A stretch of 64,000 nucleotides of DNA from contig CM074812.1 of NCBI GenBank assembly GCA_037447605.1, positions 292,807 through 356,806 on the forward strand. Direction: 5' to 3'. Positions 23,286 to 39,352 of this stretch are shown one piece after another (the stretch's first letter is position 1; every line of letters begins with the position of its first letter). Both the position numbers and the translations under genes were made by a program. The notes under the pieces were generated by a model. It was given only the letters and a program-made list of their open reading frames with translations, searched no databases and was not told where the DNA came from. Source of the stretch: Zygnema circumcarinatum (Eukaryota > Streptophyta > Zygnematophyceae > Zygnematales > Zygnemataceae).

Positions 23286-23949
23286 TAGCACCTCTGAGTT
23301 TGGAACTGCATGGCGAAGGAAGTGCAAAGCTTCGGTATCCACCAGTGGGCGAGAGGCGGTGGCTTGCGGCTAGGTGAGACCCGGCCCCCAAAGGCGGGTG
23401 GGGGTGTGTGAGGACGTGGGGCCGGTAGGAGGAAGGCGTTGAAGCCTCGGGTCCCGGTTTTGGAGGGAATCGTACTTGTACGGGGCGGAGGGCGACCGAG
23501 GTAACACGGACGTGTCCCGGCGGGAAGGCCCGAGGTGGGCAGGGAAGAGCCACCAGCGGGAGCGAGAAGCGGAAGGCGGCCCACTACACTACTCACAGCC
23601 GGATAGGAGACTTCGGTCAGCGTACCTTCTTGGCGGGCGAGGAGTAGGACTTGGAGAGATGCAAAATTTGAGAGCGGTAAAGGGAGCAGAGATACCTCGG
23701 GATTTGTTCCGGGAATTTTTCTTCAACTTCGAGGAGTGGGAGAGCGCCAAGGACGCGAGGAGGAGCACCCGTGTTGTGAGGGGAGGCTGAGCGATCACGG
23801 CGAAATGCTTGAGACTAACTTTGATCACGAGGAGAGAGAGTACTACGGACTCTGGCGACCTGCGAGGAGTTGCCAGCTCTTACATGATCAGCGACGCAGA
23901 AGCCTTGGGAAGCTCACGATAGAAGGTCGATAGGCGAGTGGCAGCGGCG

Positions 23950-25200
23950 CGTCGATAGCGAGTGGAGACAAGTGATGAAAACGGGGCGGTAGCGGCCCGG
24001 AAGGCTGCCGAAGGAAGAGAGCCATTGGATGCAAGTGGGTGTTCCAGGTGAAGCCCGAGAGGCGGGGCCGGGGTGTGGGCCTGGATTCTGGCCTTGGCTG
24101 GTGGCGAAGGGCCTCACCGGCCCGAGGAAATCTGGAATGCGACTACCGCGAGGAGACTTTCACCCGGTGGTGAGTTTAACTCCCTAGTGCCCCTAATTTA
24201 CGTCCCTTGGCCCTGGCGAGGGGATGCATGTCCATCGGTTAGATATCAAGACGTTTACATGCTGGGAGGTGTGAGAGATCTACATGGAGCAGCGAAGAGA
24301 GGGTGTCGAGGCGAGGGAGCATCGTGCATCCGCCTGAGTAGAAAGTGCGATGCGGGGCTGAGGCGGGCACCGAGTCCCCAGTGCAGGGGAGGGTGGCGAT
24401 CTTGGCGAGGGAGAAGTTTTGCGGCGCTGGGGGCGGATCATTAGTCACCAGGAGAGGAGGAGATCATGCGTTGGGATCGTGGATGACACTCATTATGGTA
24501 GGTCTCTCCACTTCCGGAGAGAATCCAATACGAGAAGAAGCTTTTGCAATTGCTTCCGGATGGCCGGATCTAGGGGCCTTGTTATCTCACAGGGGTGTCT
24601 GGTGAAGAGGCGGGGCGGAAGTGCATTTCACAGAAGTCTCGAGAAAAGAGAGCGGATGTACTTGCGAGATTTAATATGGAGGAGTGCGGGCCAGGTGCAC
24701 CCGGCCCGATGGAGATGTCCGTGAGATTGTCGAAGATATGGGCAGCGGCCGGTGAGGTTACGGCGCATGTGCAGTGCATTACTGAATCATACTCCGAGTT
24801 TAATGCCTAATGATTGGAGTACCGGCCGGGACTTAGCGTGGCGTGAGTCGCCGCCCAGTGAGTTCATGGAGAATCCCGGCCTTGAAGCATTGGGAGGCCG
24901 TAAAAGCGGGCATCTTTTTCGGTTTATGCAGGGGGACACTTAGATGCGGACTCATACTTGAGAGGGCGAGCAGAGTCATCCCGGATACACCGACTGGGTG
25001 GCGTGAGACACATCACTTGTCGCGACCTCACGGTTGTTTACACGAGCGGGTGGAGGCGATCTCATGGGCTCCGAAACTCACGAGGATTCGGTTGCGTTAA
25101 TGTCCCAGCACGAGAAGGGCGAGTACATGGGAGGCATGTCCACTTGCTTGCGGGGAGGGAGTTTGTCCCAGCATTTCTTTTGATGAGTGTAGAGGCCACA
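23950..25200 (+). pseudogene. Copia reverse transcriptase and RNase H remnants
   Basis: Around 24238-24300 shifting frames give pieces of a D(I/V)KT...EIYMEQ block, the copia reverse transcriptase fingers/palm. At 24862-25090 the RNase H-proximal words EFMENPGLEALG, GDTLR and an AISWAPKLT segment match the same stretch in the minus-strand copia at 12700-12430. No frame is long. Identification rests on that parallel and on the order of domains. Confidence 0.6.
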
Positions 25201-25468
25201 GCGTCCCTTGACTTTGTTCACGGATAACGGAGTCGTCCATTTGCTCTTTGTTGGCTCCATTGTTTCATAAGAGAACAAAAGCACGTAGGAGTCGTCTACA
25301 TTATATGCGGGGGCCCAGGTAGAGGGAGGGATGATTGTTGAAGTTACCGTGGGGATGAAGAGGCGAGGCTCTGGATATGTTAAGCTAAGAGTTAGTGCTT
25401 GGGAACCTTACTAGTGAATAAGAGACTCATTTGGAATTTAGGGCCCATGAGGGGCGGTCAAGGGGGAT

Positions 25469-26315
25469 TGTTGAGTGTTGGTGTCATGGTTGGAGCATTG
25501 CTTGTGGGTTCCACCTTGGCATTGTTGTGAATCCTCGGTTGGGAGGCTTATGAGGTCTGGCAGTAGTAGTCACAGGAAATCACAGTGGGCCAAAATGTAG
25601 GGGTGCTTGGTACAGCAGTGTGGAGGGAGGTGGGTGATGTCGGCCGGACAGCGTCAGGACCCGCCGAGTCGTGCGGGGCTGTGGCCAGTCAGCTCACGGA
25701 GGAGACGGTCGGCGGCCCGCGGTCAGTGTGTGGCCGGCGTGGCGGAGATTTACCGTGCATGAGACTGACAAATGTGTGCGGCCTGTAGCCTTAGCAGGGT
25801 GGGCACATGTCACCTTAGCATGGCAGCCTTGTCTGAGCAGCGGCGGAAAATTAGCGCTTCAGACGGGCGGCAGATTCCAGATGGCGGCCGAAAGGCATAC
25901 GAGGCGGCAGCGACCTAACGCCCAGCGTAAATTTCACGAGGCCACTATCTTGAATGGCCAAACAGCGTACGGCTGGCAGCACATGAGAGCAGCGTAACGG
26001 CTTTACCTCCAGTCAACTAGGAAAGATATCACATAGCACGGCTGCATGGCGGTATATGGGGTTTTAGCTTGATTACATGTAGGACTGCCACATTGAAGCT
26101 AACTGTAGTCAGTGACTTGTGCATTGCACCTTTCGTGTTCTTTGGGCTGCCACCTTGTGTGTAAGGTGGTGAGTAAAAGGGGAGAAGTAGCTAGTGAGGG
26201 AGGGAGGGAACTTCATGTGGGTGACATTCTTATTATAAAGGGTTTTTAGAGTAAGCTTTCTCTACACTTTCTAGGTGTGTGTGATTTCGTGTGCTCATCT
26301 ACATCTTCGTGCAGT
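25469..26315 (+). repeat. 3' LTR of the plus-strand copia element
   Basis: Begins TGTTGAGTGTTGG directly after the purine tract at 25458-25468 and aligns with 20044-20890. It is followed by another primer-site region and a second gag start (ATG near 26363), so it is also the 5' LTR of a following partial element. Confidence 0.65.
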
Positions 26316-29300
26316 AGTTATGGGCTATGGTGGTGAGATAGAGTGAGGAAAGAAGGTGAAAGATGTCTTCATCGTTTGGAACGAGGTTCCAATGGAGGCG
26401 ACCCGCGGTAGCAGGGAGAGCGATGAAACGGGGCCCGCGCTCCAGCAGCAAGTTGCATCAAGCTGACAAGGTAATGCGATCTTAGCCTTGTCTCCCGTGA
26501 GTTGATAGACCATGCGTTCTATCGAGGATGATAGGCCGTCAGCCGAGGGTGGTCGACGATGGGCTGCTGGGGGTGTGAAAGCGGGCTGCGAGGCGATGTG
26601 GAGGTTGGCGTGCATCTCTTCGGTCGCCCGGTGGCGTGTTTCAAAGGCTGCGCCCGGTATCGGCTCTCTTCATTGAGATCTTCAATTTCACTCCTGGCGA
26701 GGATCCCCAAGGGATGACGGGTGGAGGGGAGGGATGGCGGATTCTTGGACGAGGGTGGCGGCCCGGTGGGCGATGCAGGAGCGCACCCGTTAGCGTGCGA
26801 GGAGAATGGCGAGGATGAGAATGAGGATGCGGTTAGCGAGGGAACTGCGAGAAGAGGCGATTCGCGATCTCGGCGATCCGGGCGAGCATCCGGCAGTGAT
26901 AGAGTTGGACAAGGCGGTTGAAATGCCGCGGCAACACTGGGCGGTCTCGCGCGTGTCGAGGCGGCGGGATCAATTTCAATGTCACGTTTGGCAGGGAAGA
27001 GTCCATGGGGAATGGATGAGTGAGTCGTTGCGGGGATGGTGTAAGCGGGTGAAGAAAGGGAGGTGGAGGTGAAGGCGGAGCTCACCGGTGTGGTGTGGGA
27101 GCAGCGGGGGAGCATATCATGAAAGGTGATCTCGGTGAGCTCCTTGTTGCCTCTTTTCCCCTTTGGACCTTCTCACTTGAGAGTCTCCGCATACACCTTA
27201 CAGGCGTCATGTCCGTGATGCAGCGAGAAATATGCGAGGTCCATGGTCCTAGCACTTGGCCGTGGATTATGATTGGCCGCCGAGAGCAAGGCAGACGCCC
27301 TCAAGACCCCACGCCTCTGTCGCTCCAGAAGCGGCCTTGGTCGGCCTGGCGGCTTCTCTCTTGGTGCGATGAATAAGGAACCCGATATCACAGACGAAAC
27401 ATCGGTATGTGAGGATTCACAGCGGCTCGGATGTGCGGATCATGAGGTATGGGGAATGGGTAAGGGGGAGGCTTGGTTGTGCTGGTATGGCGGTGCACCA
27501 GGGGCTGCCCGCTGCGTCTGGCGATGGCAGGAGAAGGCTTGTTAGAGTAGATGTAGCATAGGGGTCGAACAAGCTGTTGATTACGTGTCTTAGCCCGAGA
27601 GCTGCTGAGGTAGAGTCGATCTTGTAGGTAGATGCATGGCGTTAAATGCCAATGTGGTCTTACATGTGGGTTTGCCTCTCTCTTGATCATACAGTCGCTC
27701 ACATACTGTCCCAGCAATGCACGGGCATGGCGGTGGAGTTGCTCAGCGGCGGCCTGTCAAATCGAGATGGAAGTCGCTACCATTTGATGGCCTTCTGGAA
27801 CCTTTGGAGAACTTCCCGGAAAAGTAGAACCTTGAAGTTCTCGATGGTATTTGCCATGCGCACAAAGCGCTTCGATTAATTCAAGCGACGCTCATCAGCA
27901 TAGCATTCGATGTACTTGGTCGGTCTAACGGTGTCGGATCTGAAATCGGCGTTGTCTGATAGCTTGCTTGAATGTGTCCCTTGTCAAGTCGCGGCGACAT
28001 CACGCCTTGTGCGATTTGGGCGACTTCGGTTGGCCTGCCTCGCCTTCCGGCGCTCAAGGGCGGCTTGATCCGCTGGTCCTCGCCAGTGCTATGGCCTGCC
28101 TTCTCCTCAAAGTGTCTCAGCCATGCTTCAGCATCTTCCTGCGTGACGGTGAAGCCTCTTGTGATGATGCCCGTGGTATCCCTCACCTCACTCTTTTGAG
28201 AATCATTCTTATCAATTTGGTCATCATCTCTTCCGTCTTCTTTGAAAACTTCGAGATACATTTCGTGTCTTCTCTGAGGTTGGTGCGAAATTTGGAGAGG
28301 GTCACTGCGATTGTCACGCCCTTGCCCACGAAGCACTCGCACAGAGCACGCGGGGATGGAAGCAGAGATTGTGAGCCGAGGTGAGGTGTGTCTTGGGAAT
28401 CCACACTGTTAGCCGGGCTGCGTCGCGGCTAGCGTAGCAGAAGGGACTCTGGTGCAATAGTTATCAGTGAGCTCCGTGGCATGTCTCTACAGTGGGCAGC
28501 GGTGGGGACATCCGAGTTGAAACGGCACTCCCTCTTCCCGCGGCATGCCCGAGCGTGGCAGCCCGGCGGCTGCAACGATCATCCTAGCGAGCATATCGCC
28601 AGCCCGAAGTTTATAGCCATCGCACTTTAGATAGGTCGGCTGCGGCTTCGTCCCGTCGACTCGATACGCTCCAAGAGTAAGCAAAAGCGGGATAAGGGTT
28701 CTCTTGATTGATGCCGTCTTGATCTCGGCATTGCTTCTTCCTGCAAGTACGAGATCCGTCCTTGGATTTCCGATCGCTGTCCTTGAGGTCCCAGTGCTTG
28801 TCGGCGAATACTGCGCCCGAAGATACGCGCTTGTCCCCTGCTATTTGCTGGCCTCTTCCTCATGGCGGTTGTAGCGGAGTCCCGCAGATGCCAGCGGCCT
28901 GGCATGCTCCGAAATACGTGAATGCACCAAACGCCGACTCGATACCAAAAGATAAGTAGGAATTTAGAAGCTACTGAAACTGGTGCTTGAAAGAGTCTTT
29001 GTCTGACATTTCAGCGTGCGTCTTGAAACTAATGAAGGTTGGAGTTGGTTCACATTAGGTCTACTGCGCATAGAGCGAGGATCCGGGGATTGAGAGGTGC
29101 CTTGCCCGGCCCGAAGGCGTAAGGGATTGAAGCACGTTCCAGCACGAACTTGTCTCGCCAAGAGCCCTTCGCGAGGACTCTCCTCCCTGTCCTCTCACTA
29201 AATTTAGTCTCACAGGCAGGCTTACAGTGATCGTGGTCATTGAGAGGTGCAAGGCGGGGATAGAGCAAGATTAGGGGAAGCAGCATAGTGGCAATGAGGA

Positions 29301-29650
29301 AAAGCGAGGACCGCGAAGCTTACCCCAGATAAAGGTGGTATTTTGGAAACTCACCCGGCCGGCGGTTGGTGGGAATGTCGTCTAATAATGAAATTGTCTT
29401 CTCTTTGAGAAATCTTTGTCTAAGCGGGGGTGAATGGGACGTCTAAATGCTTGTCGGCAAAGAGACTCTTTTCTCTCTCTATATACATCACATGGCGTGG
29501 AACTACTGCTCTCTCTCTCTGCTTTACTTATACATTTGGCACATGGCGAGAAAGGAAGAAGAAGAAGAAAGAAGAACAAGACAACGAAACCCACGGTATG
29601 CAATCTTAAACCCCGGCACTAAAAAGACAAACAAGCATGGCTGACATCCA
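26316..29650. other. Degenerate retroelement debris; no host gene seen
   Basis: At 26363 a second copy of the plus-strand copia gag start is present for about 100 bases, then similarity is lost. On the minus strand, 28342-27881 holds a stretch with RGFTVTQEDAEAWLRHFEEK, and 27391-27173 a LAYFSLHHGHDACKVYAETL stretch. Both look like retroelement gag, but neither was assigned to a family. The remaining frames are short and mutually inconsistent. Confidence 0.4.
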
Positions 29651-30318
29651 ATCACCACTTGGCAATAGATCTTGAGTCTTAGCGGCGGCTTGATCTCACA
29701 TTATTAGCCCCACTTGTGAGAGCTGGTATTCACGTGGAGCCTTGAGGATAGGTCAAATGGCTTGTCAGCGGCCTTAGGCGGCGTTTCGAGTCTTATTTGG
29801 ATAGTGTCTTGGATTGAGTGAAGCGCCAGCGGCGTGGCGCTCCGCCCATTACGCTTGCGTTAGCGGTCTCACAGATTCAGTGATCGCGGCAGCGGAAAAG
29901 TATATATCCAGAAATACAAGCCCGAGCGGGGCCTTGGCGGATAGTCGAGAGCGCAGCTCACGTTACGCTACAGGCGAATTTCTTGAGGCGCGCCTTTCCT
30001 TGCGGTAAATACGAGGGAACCCCTGCACATGCTTGTATCCAGCTTGTCCGTACACATACTCACTTAGGGATTTCCTTACCCACCTACCCACGTGACGACT
30101 GCCCAAAAAGTACAATGTACGGTATCAAAGGCGTACTGTACCGATATACCGCAAAAATATATATAATAACATTGTTACTATAAATGTGAAATGACAAACG
30201 GGTCATTACGGATATAGTGACACAAACGTGGGGACCGACACAGTCACTATAACGTGATTAGACTGTACTTTCAAATCCCAAGATTTTCGTCCAATCATAT
30301 CGGCCGAAGCCATGGCGA
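29651..30318. other. Intergenic stretch without a recognisable gene
   Basis: Contains no frame with family features. The right part is AT-rich, with a TATATATAATAAC run near 30157. A gtac-rich palindromic patch lies at about 30110-30150. This separates the retrotransposon block from the inverted-repeat element. Confidence 0.5.
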
Positions 30319-30327
30319 AAACATTAG

Positions 30328-31091
30328 GGGTAACTCTACTGCACCCCCGCGTTTTGTCTTTCGCACCCCCCTTTTGAAAATTTTGCCTGCCCGTTTTGGT
30401 ACCCACCAGTTTTGAATATTTCGAGAAAAAATCTTTTTCCCGCCCCTCCCGTCCCCTCCGCTCCCTTCCCCTCCCCTCCCCTCCCCTGCCATGTCCTCCC
30501 CGGCCTCCCTCCCTCCCTCCTCCCTCCCTCCCTCCCTCCCTCCCTCCCTTCCCTCCCCTCCCTCAACGCCTTTTTCTGGACATTCCACCCCCTCGTTTTA
30601 TCGCCTTTTCACTATTGACTTTAACAATGTGCGACAAAAAAAGGGATTTGCATTGGTCTCAAGATGGTAGAGGCCATCAAATAAACATGGACAAAAGTCA
30701 ACATAGAACCACAAGGAAGTACAAAACCGAGACGAGGAGGGCGAGGAGGGAGGGCAAGGAGGGCAGGGCAGGAGGAGAAGATGAGAAGGAGCCAGGGAGA
30801 CAGGGCAGGGAGGGAGAGGAAACCAGGAGGAGGGGCAGAGGGAGGAGGGAGGGAGGGCGGGCGGGAGGGAGGGCCGTGGAGGACATGGCAGGGGAGGGGA
30901 GGGGAGGGGAGGAGAGAGCGGGGGAGGGGGGAGAAGGGAAGCAGGGGAGGAGGGGGAGCGGAGGGGACGGGAGGGGCGGGAAAAAGATTTTTTCCCGAAA
31001 TATTCAAAACTGGGGGGTACCAAAACGGGCAGGCAAAATTTTCAATAGGGGGGTGCGAAAGACAAAACGCGGGGATGCAGTAGAGTTACCC
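30328..31091. mobile_element. Non-autonomous DNA transposon with long terminal inverted repeats (MULE-like)
   Basis: The first roughly 150 bases are an almost perfect inverted copy of the last 150. Both ends read GGGTAACTCTACTGCA from outside in, then share the CCGCGTTTTGTCTTTCGCAC and GAAAATTTTGCCTGCCCG words. The similarity continues into CCCT-rich sequence for roughly another 80 bases. Flanks are identical, AAACATTAG at 30319-30327 and at 31092-31100: a 9-bp target duplication, usual for Mutator-like elements. The centre (about 30600-30720) has no coding potential. Long proline- or arginine-rich frames here are products of the CT/GA tracts. Confidence 0.85.
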
Positions 31092-31100
31092 AAACATTAG

Positions 31101-32200
31101 GGAGGGGTACTGTACTGTATGTGTACCATATGTACGGCAATGTACGGACAAAAAGAGTGGCGTGCCCCCTGCCGACCCCGTGCGACCGTGCCATGGATGC
31201 CCATGGGGATGGATGCGGCATGGGATGGCACCGTGGCCATGCCGTGAAATGCACATGGACAACAATAACATCAACATGGGGAACCACGAGGACCCAGTGG
31301 TCACAAAGGACCTTGGGCCCAAAGAAACAAGCTATTAATGGAACCCTGCCCTAGTGGGACCATGGGATCGCCCACCATTGGATCAACCATTGGACGGCAA
31401 TGGTTCGCAAGCATTGGGTCCTTTGCGGCCAGTTCCTCGTGGTACCCCATGATGATTATTTTTCCATGTGCAAATGATGGCATTGCCACATCCCTTTACC
31501 CTGTTGGCAACCACTGGATCCAATGGTTGATCGATTGTCCAAGCAGAGTTCATTGATCTTCACATCGCAAACTTGATGCCTTGAAAGGGCCCAACAACAA
31601 CAGCACGGCTCCAGAGGCCCCCGCGATGGCCGCCAACCATTGGTGCCAACCACTGCTCACTAGAAGCACGCTACGGGTAAGATGTGCCCTGGGTGCTCTG
31701 CTTCCAACGTGGAGAGTTCCTATTGGACAATGCTCGATACGATTATACGGAATATCAAACCGTACAGGTGTCGTACCTTGCCTTCATTGCAGCACTACAG
31801 TACAGAACAAGGACCGGCCCTTGTCGGTACTGGTGTCGGCGCAATCCACTTGTCTGGTAGCGAAGGACGTCTCTGATTGGCTGGAAGTGTACGGACGTCC
31901 CGACATTTCCGGTGCTCGGCTGCTAGCGAAGATTCGCGGTAGCGATAAACGACAAATGTGATGACGCCTACTGACGTGATTCAACATGTAATTGTGCAGC
32001 TACAGTTGTCAGTTAGGCACGTAACGGCAGCTATCTGACAGCGATCAGGAAGTTATTGAACTAGTTTCATTGTGAACACCATAACGACCTCAGCGACCCG
32101 ACAGATCCTGTCCCCACTAGCGACAGTTTTCGGGATTCCCCTTCCCGTCGTCCCCCTTGCAGGCGCCACGTGGCAGCATTCTGAGCCATAGACGCTTCCC
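31101..32200 (+). promoter_or_regulatory. Upstream region of the amine oxidase gene
   Basis: No gene was recognised. The stretch has five copies of ACCATTGG/CCAATGG within 31375-31645 (near 31375, 31387, 31399, 31512 and 31635), which may act as CCAAT boxes. Close to the gene, CACGTG cores lie at 32167 and, inside exon 1, at 32208, 32298 and 32321. No clear TATA box was found. Confidence 0.3.
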
Positions 32201-38318
<6,118 letters not shown>

Positions 38319-39352
38319 TCGCTCCGGGGATGGATGCATCCTCTCGGTGGCTCCTCTAGCATCTCTCTCTCTTATCTCCCTCTCTCCCTCCCTCTTTTTC
38401 CCTCTCCCTCCCTCTCTCCCGCTCCCTCCCTCTCTCTCTCCCTCTCTCTCGCTCCCTCCCTCCCTTCCTCTCCCCCTCCCTCTCCGTTCCTCTTTTTCCC
38501 CCTCTCGCTCCCTCCCTCCCTTCCTCCCTCTCCCCCTCCCTTCCCTCCCTCTCCCTTCCTCTTTTTCCCTCTCTCCCTCCCTCTCTCCTGCTCCCTCCCT
38601 CCCTCACCCTCTCTCTCGCTTCCTCCCTCCCTTCCTCTCCCCCTCCCCCTCCCTCTCCCTCCCGCTCCCACCCTCTCTCCCTCCTCCCTCTCTGTCGCTT
38701 TCTCCTTCTATCCCTCTCTCCCTCCCCTCTCCCTCCCTCCCTCTCCATCTCTCACTCTCGCTCGCTCTCGTTCTATCCCCCCTTGTTCCTCTTCCTTTAG
38801 GCACATGAGACAGACGTAGGTAGGTCTCCTATAGCAATCAAATCAAATGACCCGCATCTATTTATTTACAAGCACAGGAATGGCCTCCAGTGGCCCGTTT
38901 TATATATAGATAAGGAAGATTCCACAGTTTAAGTTTATACAGTTTGCGAAGAAAAACTGAGTGTAAGTTTGCCAGCTTTTGCAAAAGTTTCGGTTTTAGA
39001 TTAGGCCGAATTTCATGGCAAATTCATAAACAACACAAAATAATAATGTTTTTGTTTCCAAAGTGGTTCGGTGTATTTTTTGATGCATTCCATGTTGAAC
39101 AACTTTGACAACTCTTGAAGTTCGAACGGAGCAACTTTAGCCCTGCGCGGTTCACCGTTTTACAGTGAACAGAACATTTGAGCATTTGACCTTGCACTTT
39201 GTTGAATTTTGTTAGACATTGCGAGACCATGTTGTGTTCATGAATGGTCGCGGACATGTGTACAATGTTGTGGCTGACATTCGACTTTTGTCGTTTTCGA
39301 GACGTGACAAGTAGTGACCCGCATATGACGTCATTTTATATAGCTCTGACGT
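38319..39352 (+). other. Intergenic between amine oxidase and GH31 genes
   Basis: 38350-38790 is a long CCCTCT/CCCTCC pyrimidine tract just after the amine oxidase stop codon; it may be part of the 3' UTR. The rest is AT-richer. TTTTATATAGC at about 39332 is a TATA-like box only about 20 bases before the first ATG of the next gene. Confidence 0.5.

Larger units (their letters stand above)
20044..26315 (+). mobile_element. Ty1/copia retrotransposon, degenerate, plus strand
   Basis: Direct repeats at about 20044-20890 and 25469-26315 serve as LTRs; both begin TGTTGAGTGT, and the second follows a purine tract (tcaaggggga). Internal plus-strand order is gag (about 20938-21800), integrase (22673-23285), reverse transcriptase remnants (about 23950-24800) and RNase H remnants (24860-25200), which is the copia order. 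The frames carry frequent 1-2 base shifts. The LTR right ends are approximate. Confidence 0.75.

Noticed and set aside
26519-27115. 198-residue minus-strand Ser/Pro-rich frame
   Set aside because: No domain, low-complexity composition, and it lies in retroelement debris; likely chance.
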